Below are positions 1-8,099 of a stretch of 64,000 nt of DNA, one piece after another. The notes beneath the pieces are model-generated. The model was not told the DNA's origin and made no database searches. It saw only the letters and a list, made by a program, of their open reading frames with translations. Source of the stretch: Ochrobactrum sp. BTU1 (GTDB lineage Bacteria; Pseudomonadota; Alphaproteobacteria; Rhizobiales; Rhizobiaceae); the NCBI GenBank assembly GCA_018798825.1, contig CP076357.1, positions 558,001 to 622,000 of the forward strand. The letters run 5' to 3'. A program made the position numbers and the translations under genes. The first letter of the stretch is position 1. Each line of letters begins with the position of its first letter.

Positions 1-281
1 ACAGGTTGGATGTTTGCGCAAAGGTGGAATCGGTCTGCGACATGCGGGTGCCAGCGACGCCATTGACCTTCTTCTCAACACCTGCCGCAACAACATTGAC
101 CGAGCCCGCTTCTGCTTCAATGCCAAGATTGCCACCGGCTGCAACACTCGAGCCAATAACGTTCACATCCTGTTTGGCGGTGATCGTCGTGTCTTTGCCC
201 GATTGAACAGTGGTGCCAATCACATTGTCGGAACCATTATTGGTCGCTTTTGCCGTGTCGAGCGTTACACTTTGCCCGCTG
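1..281 (-). pseudogene. Displaced cdiA repeat-region fragment
   Basis: Read on the minus strand, this stretch is nearly identical to part of the FHA/hemagglutinin-repeat region of the full cdiA at about 22970-23250; the two differ at only a few bases. It encodes beta-helix repeats with alternating Gly/Asn/Asp and the VNVVAAGVEKKVNG segment. The similarity ends abruptly near 280, where an IS630 remnant begins, and it runs off the left edge of the window. It therefore has neither a 5' end nor a toxin end here. I read it as the leftover of an orphan cdiA copy broken by transposition and deletion. The plus-strand open frames over it are shadows. Confidence 0.85.
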
Positions 282-449
282 AACGCGCCGACATGCCTTC
301 CCCTGACGCAGCCAGAGCGCGGCTACGCAGATCATCACTGAAAGCCCGGGTCATATTGCCTCCAACCAAATCACCAGTCGGAGCGATGGAATCAGAATTC
401 GGCGACCAAGGGAATCCTCAACGCGATTCCGCGTTCAATGGACGCGCTC
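282..449 (-). mobile_element. IS630-family 5' end remnant
   Basis: This segment matches the right-hand end of the IS630 element at 15690-15858, covering the first ~50 codons of orfA plus the terminal inverted repeat and ending in the same GGACGCGCTC/TA signature. The TA at 450-451 is the expected IS630 target dinucleotide. The rest of the transposase is missing because the segment is fused to a cdiA fragment at 281. It is a dead remnant of a second copy of the same element type. Confidence 0.8.
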
Positions 450-550
450 TAGAAAAACCTGTGTAAATTCAGGTGAAACTCAACAGCCCATACTTCAACC
501 CTATAAAGAAGGCTTTATCCAAGTTGAAAGCCCTTTTGCCTTGGTGACTA

Positions 551-1114
551 TTACATTCGAAAAGCTTCACCGCTCGATATAGCTAGGGCACGATTTATAT
601 GCTCCATACCTATATATGGAGCAAATCCCAGATGCTCTCCATTTCGAAATCCATCATGATAAATCTGAAGTTTCTCAACATCCCCTAATATTGCTAAGGC
701 GGCCAAATGCCATATTGGCCGGGCCCCAGGAGCGCTCGTCGGAAGCAAAGAATACTCCTTCAACGCGTTTTCTAAGTTCTGGCATTGTGCCCAAATCAAC
801 GCCGAATCCGATGCTTCCTTTACATTATTAACGGTCAGATTTTCGGCTCTTACATCAATATTCTTCAATGACCGGACAAGTGGATAATAGGATTTATCTT
901 CTCCGAATATTATCGAACAAGCATCAGAGAATTTATCCGTCGATAAAGAGAGCATCCCGCCTATTTTCTGCTGACCCCGAATTTTATCGAAGCTGAAAAT
1001 CCACTGAACAACACGGTCTTCAAGAATATAATTCGCAAAAGCGTTGTTTAATTCATCCTCATCTATGATCCATCCAAGTGACAGGATTGTCGGTTCAAGT
1101 TGATCTTCTTTCAT
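551..1114 (-). CDS. Putative CDI immunity protein (187 aa)
   Basis: An intact 187-residue cytosolic protein with no signal peptide or membrane segment, acidic, with no family I can name. Its ATG overlaps the TGA of the upstream toxin tail in an ATGA arrangement (1111-1114), the tight coupling typical of cdiA-CT/cdiI pairs, so it is most likely the cognate inhibitor of the nuclease-like toxin encoded at 1111-1322. Immunity proteins act by binding the imported toxin domain. The role is inferred from position and coupling, not from a recognised domain. The toxin partner is truncated while this gene stays open. Confidence 0.65.
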   Translation of the reverse strand: MKEDQLEPTILSLGWIIDEDELNNAFANYILEDRVVQWIFSFDKIRGQQKIGGMLSLSTDKFSDACSIIFGEDKSYYPLVRSLKNIDVRAENLTVNNVKEASDSALIWAQCQNLENALKEYSLLPTSAPGARPIWHLAALAILGDVEKLQIYHDGFRNGEHLGFAPYIGMEHINRALAISSGEAFRM

Positions 1115-1322
1115 TCTCCTACTCCTGTAAAATTCTTAATTTCAATTGGTATCCCATTCGGGTAACCTTGGTTTTTCAACGGCATATTGGGAATCAACCC
1201 GAACTCGCGTGCCACTTTTCCTCTAGGTATCGCGTTACCATCTTTTATTTGCGGATAGATTTCACTTTGCCTTATCGAAAGGCCAGCATTACCGGTTTTA
1301 ACTTCTATAATGCTTATTTCCC
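1111..1322 (-). pseudogene. CdiA-CT tail, endonuclease-like toxin fragment
   Basis: On the minus strand an open frame of about 68 codons runs to the TGA at 1111. It begins EISIIEVKTGNAGLS, continues with YPQIKDGNAIPRG and ends IEIKNFTGVGE. The EVK triplet after a hydrophobic strand fits the E-x-K half of a PD-(D/E)xK restriction-endonuclease-fold toxin, which is an inference from the motif. The frame has no start and no pre-toxin region: a Tn3 transposase fragment begins at about 1336. It is the last part of a toxin whose N-terminal part was removed. Its stop overlaps the start of the immunity gene. Confidence 0.7.
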
Positions 1323-1335
1323 ATCCGGGGCTTCG

Positions 1336-2377
1336 TAAATGATGTCTCGCTGCGGATCGACCGGCTCACCGCGGACGTTCCCTAAAACGCTGAGGAGCTG
1401 GTTCTCGATCTCTATCGCCGGATGCCGTCCGTCCGGATCACAGACATCTTGCTGGAGGTCGATGAAGCGGTCGGCTTCTCCGACGCGTTCTCCCACCTGA
1501 GAACCGGAGCCCCGTGCAGCGACCGGGTCGGCTTGCTGAATGTCCTGCTTGCGGAAGGGCTGGATCTCGGCCTTCGGAAAATGGCGGAAGCCTCGAACAC
1601 CCATGATTACTGGCAGCTGTCGCGTCTTGCACGTTGGCATGTCGAGAGCGAGGCCATGGACCAGGCGCTGGCGATGGTCGTGGCCTCGCAAGGGAAGCTG
1701 CCGATGTCCCGGTTCTGGGGCATGGGAACGACGGGATCTAGCGATGGCCAGTTCTTCCCTTCGGCACGACAGGGCGAGGCCATGAACATGATCAACGCCA
1801 AATACGGCAATGGACCCGGTCTGCTGAAAGCCGACACCCACGTCAACGACCAGTTCGCGCCGTTCGCCTCGCAGACTATTCCCGCGACGGTGAGTGAAGC
1901 GCCGTACATTCTCGATGGCCTGTTGTTGAATGAAGCAGGCAGGCAGGTTGGCGAGCAATACGCTGATTCAGCGGGGTTTACCGATCATCTGTTCGGGACC
2001 AGTGGAATGCTCGGCTACCGGCTCATCCTGCGCATCCGCGATTTGCCGTCAAAACGGCTCTACGTGTTCAACCCCGCAGCAACGCCTAAGGATTTACGCG
2101 GCCTGGTCGGCGGCAAAATCCGCGAAGAACTGATTGTGGCAAACTGGCCTGATCTGTTCCGGTGCGCCGCCACCATGACCGCCGGCAAGATCAGGCCGAG
2201 CCAGTTGCTCCGGAAACTTGCCCCCTATCCCCGGCAGAACGATTTGGCGACCGCACTTCGGGAAGTCGGACGCGTCGAGCGCACTCTCTTTATTGTAGAG
2301 TGGATTCTCGACACCGATATGCAGCGCCGCGCCCAGATCGGCATCAACAAGGGCGAGGCCCACCACGCACTCAAGAA
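1336..2377 (+). pseudogene. tnpA: Tn3-family transposase fragment
   Basis: The long plus-strand frame from about 1389 encodes the catalytic part of a Tn3-family TnpA: GTTGSSDGQ with the first Asp, a TDHLFG segment with the second, and NKGEAH with the Glu. An in-frame TAA at 1383-1385 splits it from a short upstream match (VNDVSLRIDRLTADVP), so even this portion is broken. A complete TnpA is about 1000 residues, so the N-terminal two thirds and the last ~40 residues are missing. The 3' side ends at an IS3 fragment. No Tn3 terminal repeats are seen. Confidence 0.85.
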
Positions 2378-2884
2378 TGCCTGACTCTTGTCGCCGATAC
2401 GTCCCTTTCCGGCTTGCGGGTTGCTCGTGAGTTGGACCGGATCATCGAAAGACGTGGCAAACCGAAGATGATCGTCAGTGACAACGGCAGTGAGTTCACC
2501 AGTAACGCAATCCTGCATTGGGCGGATCGGACCAAAGTGGAATGGCACTATATAGCGCCTGGCAAACCGATCCAGAACGCCTTCATCGAAAGCTTCAATG
2601 GACGGCTACGAGACGAGCTCCTGAATGAAACGCTCTTCTCGTCACTGACCCATGCACGATCAGCGCTTTTAAACTGGCGCAGCGATTACAACGATCATCG
2701 ACCACACTCTGGACTCGGCTGGATGACGCCTGCCGAGTTTGCTCAGACAATTAACCCGCGACGTGGTGCGGTGCTGCGCAGCCGGAACGGCTCCGCACCG
2801 CAACCCGCCGCTACCGCCACGAATACAGCAACCCAAAACCCCTGGAGCGAACTCAAAACTGGATAAAACTTGGGGGCAACGTCA
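2378..2884 (+). mobile_element. IS3-family remnant (orfB C-terminal half)
   Basis: An open frame from 2378 to 2866 encodes the C-terminal half of an IS3-type transposase with the rve catalytic core: VSDNGSEF (second Asp), [13 protein letters not shown] (Glu) and [16 protein letters not shown]. It is spliced directly to the Tn3 fragment, so an ORF opening upstream fuses out-of-frame Tn3 sequence to it. The sequence TTGGGGGCAACGTCA at about 2870-2884 ends in CA, as expected for an IS3 right end. The left end and orfA are missing, so the element cannot move on its own. Confidence 0.85.
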
Positions 2885-2946
2885 CTGACAACGTGACTGC
2901 CGCAATATTGCGATCGTTCTGCGTTCGTGCTTAAATTTGGCCAAAA

Positions 2947-3087
2947 TCACAGCTTCGAGCCGACAGGGCCAATAAAACGGTCTGCGTTTTTCTGGGTTTT
3001 TGCACTCAAATTGGCTTGCTTATCTGCTCCTGGCGTACCGCATCCACTGACCGCTATCGCGATCCCCACCGCAAAAATTCCCCGCAT
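2947..3087 (-). CDS. Small putative lipoprotein (46 aa)
   Basis: A 46-codon minus-strand frame with a good Shine-Dalgarno (AAGGAG, 7 nt before the ATG at 3087). It starts MRGIFAVGIAIAVSGCG, a short hydrophobic segment followed by a lipobox-like VSGC with the lipidation Cys at residue 16. The remaining 30 residues are polar and carry no known domain. It resembles entericidin-sized lipoproteins only in layout. The short length and its place next to IS debris make it uncertain that it is functional. Confidence 0.4.
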   Translation of the reverse strand: MRGIFAVGIAIAVSGCGTPGADKQANLSAKTQKNADRFIGPVGSKL

Positions 3088-3405
3088 GATATTCTCCTTT
3101 TTCATAAGACCCGTCATGACGCCGTGAAATTCCTACGACATTGTTTTTTCGCAGGTCATTAATCATCCTCTGGGGAACCGCTCCTTTTTGGGGATTTCCA
3201 GTGTGAACGTCGCATTAAGATTCAGTCCTCTAAGTTCAACTGGAGTTGACCTCACGAATGTTATAGTCGATCCGGAGGGATACTTACTTGCTGCATCTGA
3301 TATGCAGGACATCACAGTAGAAACCGAGATTTCACACTAGCTGCAGGAATCGCATTGCAACACCTTGTCAACAGGACCTGATATTGTTGCACCAGTAAAT
3401 GCATA
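3088..3405. other. Intergenic stretch without a convincing gene
   Basis: The plus strand stays open from about 3129 to a TAG near 3340 (reading INHPLGNRSFLGISS and further on VDPEGYLLAASDMQD), but it lacks a credible ATG and ribosome site; a GTG near 3201 is the only start candidate. It may be the tail of a broken gene. No RNA gene or repeat was seen. Confidence 0.4.
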
Positions 3406-4011
3406 TCAAGGAGCCACCCGAATCGCTTTATCAAACTCTCCCGTCAACTTCATTTGCGTCCAAGTATTGAACAGTTCCGATAGACTATTTGAATTTTTAC
3501 TCCCTCGAGAAACCCCATATGCTTGGACAACCATCATTCGAGTTGGATTGAACACCCGCTTCTGGAACGGCGACAAAACCGGTTGGCCATAGTCCACCGA
3601 ATCTTTACGACCCCATGTCTGTGTCCAATTCAAATCGTCGAATTTCTTCAAAAAAACCTGACTTAAATACATTCCTACATCTAGTGCCACGGAGAACGTT
3701 TTATTTGTTAGTTCCTCCTTCGGCACCTCTATCGGAAACTTTAAACTACTAACTATTTCTTGCAGTTCAGACTCAGTACGTTGCCGCGTTTCGACAACTG
3801 ATGCAAACCATTCCCCCAGCGGCAATAGCGTTTCTGGCGCGTAATCGAAAGAGACCGACTTGTACTTCTCCTTCTTACGAATTTCATTGACAAGAATCTC
3901 AGTTCTATCCGTGATACTACCTATGTACCAGTCGTAGTATATCTTCAGCTCTTTCCGAGTTCTTTCAGAAAAGACAGGGGCGATTGGCAAAGAGTTAAGT
4001 TTATATTCCAT
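3406..4011 (-). CDS. Putative CDI immunity protein (201 aa)
   Basis: An intact protein of 201 residues from the ATG at 4011, chosen because it overlaps the end of the toxin frame by only a few bases (the toxin TAA is at 4001-4003). A start at 4035 would add eight residues and overlap more. It has no signal peptide or transmembrane segment and I do not recognise its family. Its position directly after and overlapping the orphan cdiA-CT marks it as the cognate immunity protein of that endonuclease-like toxin. Its low-GC composition contrasts with the cdiA repeats, as is usual for exchanged CT/immunity cassettes. Confidence 0.7.
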   Translation of the reverse strand: MEYKLNSLPIAPVFSERTRKELKIYYDWYIGSITDRTEILVNEIRKKEKYKSVSFDYAPETLLPLGEWFASVVETRQRTESELQEIVSSLKFPIEVPKEELTNKTFSVALDVGMYLSQVFLKKFDDLNWTQTWGRKDSVDYGQPVLSPFQKRVFNPTRMMVVQAYGVSRGSKNSNSLSELFNTWTQMKLTGEFDKAIRVAP

Positions 4012-6253
4012 TGTGAATTTCAACCTTAATTCCATTACTTTCCAGTAATTTTTGCAACTGCTTGGACGGTCCGCCTCTGTTCGTTACGGGGCTTACAAAG
4101 AAGTGCCAAACCACTGCTTCCACGTCACTAACCGCCATCAACTCAACATCTTTCTGAACCTGCCTTAGCACAGAGGAAGTCAAACTTGTGTATCCGAGCT
4201 TTGATTCGTGAGCAACACCTGCAACAAGCTGATCAACATATCGCCCTCCGTCCGACGTTGGGAAGTAAGCTTGCGACTGTCCTCCCAATTTTTTTAGGTA
4301 ATCTTCACCCAGCTTCCCAGTCCAACCAATGGTATTCTTTTCAAGTTGTTCGGCGATCTTTGTAGCGGCAGCCGCTGTTAGCATACCCCCGGAGGCTGCG
4401 CACGTGACTGTTGCTGCGCAATCGAGTGCTTCGGTGACGATCGCTGTACACGATGCAGCGTTTGCCAAACAGTATGCATATACCTCTGGTCCAACAACTA
4501 CGCCAACGGCGGTTAGTACAGCTAAAGCACCGACGCCGGCTGTAATCTGCTGATCCTTGATGAGCGCCTGCTGGTAAGCGCCGCCAATTTCATTGGCTGG
4601 GATTTTCCCCGATACAGCATCGTTCAGCACTCCTAACAATAGAGAGTCGGCTGTATTTACGGTGCTGGTTCCAAGAATATTTGCTTGTAAACCATACTCA
4701 ACATCAACCGCATTTTTTAGATCGCTAAGTCCTTTGACACAAGCCTCGCTCGTCATCGCTGCAGCGCAGGCTTTCATCAACGCCGCATTGTTAGTATCGG
4801 ATAGACTCCGATAGTACGTAGTACTTTCTTCTAGATTCTGCTCTAGCCCCGCAAGTGTCTCTCCACTACATGTCGATGCTACCTGCGACTTACATTCGGC
4901 AATCGCTTTGAGAAGTCCGGCTCGCTCAGCATTGGCCTCCTCCATTTCCTTATGGGTTAAATAGTTATTTTGATAAGCGTTTCCTGCATATGCGGCACCG
5001 GTTCCCCCCGCCGCAGCGCCGGTCACGCCTGCGTCCTTCACAAATTGCGCGACGAGCTTGTGGATTTCTGGCGCGAGCATCGCTGATGATGCTCCACCAA
5101 GCATGCCGGCAAGCATTCCGTTAAAGTCGGTGACGCCTCCAAGAAGTCCGCCCGCGATAGCGTGCAGGATGGCAGGCCCGGTTCCGCCGTCTTTCCAAAA
5201 CTCATATTCTTCGATTTGCCCGTTATCCAGAGCGGCCTTAGCCTTAGCGGTCGCATAATCTCCGATCATCTTGGCCGCTTTGGCAGTTGCGTCGTCGTAA
5301 AGTTGCTGCGTCTTCAGCTGCTCACTGAGGAGTTTCTGAAGGTCCGGAATGCCGGGCAGCGAGGTATTGGTATCTGTCGTATCGCGCCGGAGATCATCAA
5401 CGTTCTGCTGCTGATTGTCGGGATTGGTAATGATGATCTCGCCTGGAGAGATTGCTGAAAGCGCCTTGCCTGTTTCGCTTTCACCTTCCTTGATCGGCGG
5501 CGAGACGAGTGGGCCACTTGCGCCGAAGCCACCGCCATAGGTGTCAGCTTTCCATTTGGAATGCGTGTCGAGATCCTCGAACTCAAGCGTTCCGGTTTCA
5601 AGACGATTGTTTTCAGGATCGGCCTCGCTCGTGATCAGACCACCGGTCAGCTTGGTGTTGCCGTCGACCTTTATGTCGAAGCCACCTTCGCCGGCATGAA
5701 TGCCGGATTGTTCCGAAACGATTGCCGCATCACCCTTGGCTGTCTGATAAGATCCGGAGATGCCGCCGCTTGTCTGGCCCTGAGCGTTCGTTCCAACACC
5801 ACCGCTGACATTGACCTGATTGGCCTTGGCTGTCGCAGTATCGAGCTGACTTTCAATGTTCAGATCGCCGCCAATATCAGCAATCACGGTCTCGCCGGAA
5901 ACCGTCGCACCCCGCAGGTTTGTGTCATTGCCGGAGTTGACATAGACAGTTCCGCTGCCTGTCACATGCGTGTTGATGTTGGTGAGAGTGGTATCGTTGC
6001 CTTTCCCCTGACCGTAGTTGAAGTTCACGCCAGGGTTCAGGAGATCAATAGAAACTCCGCCAGAGACATTCTTGCTGGAGTTTTCAGTGGTTGCTTTGGC
6101 ACTTTCCAGATTGATGTCATTGCCAGCAATGAGCCCAATATCACCACGCCCACCTGTCGGAAGCCCGTACTGATCATAACCGGCGCTCACCTGCGCACCG
6201 ACCGCATTGATATCGCGGCCTGCTTCGATGATGACTGTATCGCCATCGCCCAC
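4001..6253 (-). CDS. Orphan CdiA C-terminal fragment with endonuclease-like toxin
   Basis: A 750-codon open frame. About residues 1-300 are near-identical to the CdiA repeats at 20200-21310 (GDTVIIEAGRDINAVGAQV up to KMIGDYA). A pre-toxin region with GGLLGGVTDFNGMLAGMLGG follows, then a Cys-containing, partly hydrophobic segment (about 400-630), then a toxin of about 110 residues starting GWTGKLGEDYLKKLGGQSQ. The toxin carries GGRYVDQLVAGVAHESKLGY and VELM, a spacing compatible with an E..K restriction-endonuclease-fold nuclease (inference). The frame opens only with a GTG beside the neighbouring immunity gene and has no secretion signal, so it is an orphan that can act only by recombining into the main cdiA. 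Confidence 0.8.
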   Translation of the reverse strand: MGDGDTVIIEAGRDINAVGAQVSAGYDQYGLPTGGRGDIGLIAGNDINLESAKATTENSSKNVSGGVSIDLLNPGVNFNYGQGKGNDTTLTNINTHVTGSGTVYVNSGNDTNLRGATVSGETVIADIGGDLNIESQLDTATAKANQVNVSGGVGTNAQGQTSGGISGSYQTAKGDAAIVSEQSGIHAGEGGFDIKVDGNTKLTGGLITSEADPENNRLETGTLEFEDLDTHSKWKADTYGGGFGASGPLVSPPIKEGESETGKALSAISPGEIIITNPDNQQQNVDDLRRDTTDTNTSLPGIPDLQKLLSEQLKTQQLYDDATAKAAKMIGDYATAKAKAALDNGQIEEYEFWKDGGTGPAILHAIAGGLLGGVTDFNGMLAGMLGGASSAMLAPEIHKLVAQFVKDAGVTGAAAGGTGAAYAGNAYQNNYLTHKEMEEANAERAGLLKAIAECKSQVASTCSGETLAGLEQNLEESTTYYRSLSDTNNAALMKACAAAMTSEACVKGLSDLKNAVDVEYGLQANILGTSTVNTADSLLLGVLNDAVSGKIPANEIGGAYQQALIKDQQITAGVGALAVLTAVGVVVGPEVYAYCLANAASCTAIVTEALDCAATVTCAASGGMLTAAAATKIAEQLEKNTIGWTGKLGEDYLKKLGGQSQAYFPTSDGGRYVDQLVAGVAHESKLGYTSLTSSVLRQVQKDVELMAVSDVEAVVWHFFVSPVTNRGGPSKQLQKLLESNGIKVEIHNGI

Positions 6254-6264
6254 GTTTCACGTGA

Positions 6265-6573
6265 CTAGACGAAGGCATCATTTTCGAAGTAAAAAACCGC
6301 CGCATCACACATGTCGAAAATAGTGGCTCCCGGGCGGTTCCTGAGCAAATTCTCTTTCACAGACACAAGGTCTTGAACTGAAAGAAACTCCACCATATCC
6401 AGGCGCTCAACCGGTTCAGGCGTAAAATCATCGGAACCCAATTCAGCATTGTCGGGGTTAAGGACCAGACACTTTGTTTTGGAATCTCTAACATCTGTCC
6501 TCTCAATATAAACCCATTCCTTCCAAGAATATTGGGCCAAGTTTCGAAAGACTTTTTCCAAATCTGTTAACAT
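6265..6573 (-). CDS. Putative CDI immunity protein (102 aa)
   Basis: A 102-residue acidic protein. The ATG at 6573 shares its A with the TAA of the upstream toxin tail (TAATG), which decides the start over a GTG at 6588 that would lie inside the toxin gene. It has no signal or membrane segment and no named family. The pairing with the WHH-type toxin fragment indicates an inhibitor role. Its stop lies 12 nt before the GTG of the next orphan cdiA fragment, so cassettes are stacked head to tail. Confidence 0.65.
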   Translation of the reverse strand: MLTDLEKVFRNLAQYSWKEWVYIERTDVRDSKTKCLVLNPDNAELGSDDFTPEPVERLDMVEFLSVQDLVSVKENLLRNRPGATIFDMCDAAVFYFENDAFV

Positions 6574-6795
6574 TATTCTTTTCCCCACTGCAAGTATCCA
6601 CCGGTCCCACCAGGATGCGGGTTTTCTTCAACAGGATCCGGCGCTGTATGATGTTTACGCGAAACAAGATGCAGTTGTTCTGGCTGATCTTTGTGATGCC
6701 AAGTAACATCTGTGTCCTGAAATGAATTCGACATCCTATATCTTCGCACATCGCGGTGCCGGGAGGAGATGCCCTCCATCACATCAGGTCAGCGC
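6573..6795 (-). pseudogene. CdiA-CT tail, WHH-type HNH nuclease toxin fragment
   Basis: The minus-strand frame ending at the TAA at 6573-6575 encodes about 69 residues. It includes MSNSFQDTDVTWHHKDQPEQ followed by LHLVSRKHH and HPGGTGGYLQWGKE. The VTWHH and later His residues match the WHH branch of HNH/Endonuclease VII-fold polymorphic toxins, which cut nucleic acid. An in-frame TGA lies just upstream and the pre-toxin and repeat regions are absent, so only the last part of the toxin remains. It is coupled to the intact immunity gene that follows. Confidence 0.7.
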
Positions 6796-6824
6796 CGGCC
6801 AAATTTTTGCAACGGAACCCAGAT

Positions 6825-7214
6825 TCATACACATTCAACAGATTCTGCAACCACATGAACTACTTTATTCAAAGATTCCCAAAACATTACAAAATGTCTG
6901 CACTGTCGGTTTACCTTTGATGAGTCCCAATAACTTGCCCAAGATTTGCTGAGTTCCGATTGGCTAGCCTCTATTACAGCACCCGTCACAAAATCTCCAA
7001 TGTCATACTTTCCGACCTGGGTTACGCCCGGGAATGCTCCTACCGCCCAGAATGAAGTATCTTTAAACCTGAGAGTTTTTTTCTCCTCTTCGTATTCATT
7101 TCCACGGTAGATAACAATCACTTCTAGAAAACGTCTATTGTAAGCAAAAGCTATTTCGTCTTCTCCATCGCTCGGCAACCATTCGTTCAAATCGAAAATT
7201 ATTCTAGCCGTCAT
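6825..7214 (-). CDS. Immunity-like protein without adjacent toxin (129 aa)
   Basis: An intact 129-codon frame starting at an ATG at 7214, preceded by AAGGATT. It is rich in aromatic and acidic residues (FDLNEWLPSDGEDE, FVMFWESLNK), has no signal peptide, and belongs to no family I can name. It lies within a run of cdiI-like genes and has the size of one, so I infer an orphan immunity gene. No toxin frame remains directly upstream; the sequence there is gene debris. It could equally be an unrelated small cytosolic protein. Confidence 0.5.
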   Translation of the reverse strand: MTARIIFDLNEWLPSDGEDEIAFAYNRRFLEVIVIYRGNEYEEEKKTLRFKDTSFWAVGAFPGVTQVGKYDIGDFVTGAVIEASQSELSKSWASYWDSSKVNRQCRHFVMFWESLNKVVHVVAESVECV

Positions 7215-7787
7215 AATCCTTTCACCTTCTCCTCACATTGAAAATTTGCCCACAAACAGAAGAAGATGCTAAATTGCCTCACCAATTGGTAGGTACCATT
7301 GGACCTCCGGCACCGTAACCTTAACTTTGATGTAAGTCTCAGCGGCGGATAAGAGGGCATGCATGTCAATCGTTCCCCGCTCTATCACAGCCAGCACGAA
7401 GGCTTGAACAATCGGGCCGAGATTTCTCATCATCCGGTAAGACGTCGATAGCGGCGCATAGGCGCTTCAAGTTGACAGGACACTTGCAGTGTTTGGTATC
7501 CATTCGCGACCCGAGCTACAACCTTCATCATTTTTCTGGCGGCCGCTTCACATCTGCATTCATCGCGAATTGCGCCAAGCTGCAAACACTGTCTGACGCG
7601 ATATTGCCGGCTTGTAATCTGCGCACTCACTACATCATAGATCAACGCGCATCTGCACACAGGTTAAGGATAAGGCTTAGACTTATCCTAGGGGCAAGAT
7701 GGCGTTGATAGCAACACGTTGTTAACAGGGCCTAATTTAAGTGCACCCAAGATTGATGATTAGTGGCGAAGGAGATATATTTGTCGC
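7215..7787. other. Decayed DNA between immunity genes
   Basis: No intact gene was recognised. The minus strand carries two short overlapping open stretches (7430-7660, and one of about 54 codons ending near 7277 that begins MMRNLGPIVQAFVLAVIE). They look like pieces of one gene separated by a frameshift, but I cannot name it. An 8-bp inverted repeat, AGGATAAG/CTTATCCT, lies at 7667-7674 and 7682-7689. Confidence 0.4.
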
Positions 7788-8099
7788 TTATTTATGAAAT
7801 TCCCTGTATGTAACTCTTCCAGTCTTCAGATCAAGGTCATACGTGTTTCCGCTAAATGAAGTCAGTTGAATGCAACTTGACTCTTCCCGAATCCCCACAA
7901 AAGTGTCTCTATTACTTTTCCAATATTGGCTCCTTTCCATGCCATTTACAGTCCAGATTTCTGTTCCCAGATGATCAAACAACTGAACATTCTCCCAAAC
8001 TCTTGGATTACTCTGTTCAGTCAACTCTCCCCATTGAAAAACGACGAGAAGCTTTCCATCAATTTCAATTATTTGTCGCGGTTTATGTCGAAACTTCAT
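7788..8099 (-). CDS. Putative CDI immunity protein (103 aa)
   Basis: A 103-residue protein whose ATG (8097-8099) overlaps the TGA of the upstream toxin frame (8096-8098) in an ATGA arrangement. The sequence is strand-rich, with VVFQWGELTEQ in the N-terminal half and SFSGNTYDLDLKTGRV near the end, and has no signal peptide. The family is unknown to me. Translational coupling to the toxin implies it is the cognate inhibitor. Confidence 0.68.
   Translation of the reverse strand: MKFRHKPRQIIEIDGKLLVVFQWGELTEQSNPRVWENVQLFDHLGTEIWTVNGMERSQYWKSNRDTFVGIREESSCIQLTSFSGNTYDLDLKTGRVTYREFHK

Noticed and set aside
1314..1958. A 214-codon minus-strand frame over the Tn3 fragment
   Set aside because: Antisense to a clear TnpA coding frame; no ribosome site or family match.
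5561..6268. A 235-codon plus-strand frame over the orphan cdiA fragment
   Set aside because: Shadow of the minus-strand CdiA repeats; a related frame appears at 20625-21128 only because the underlying cdiA sequence is duplicated.
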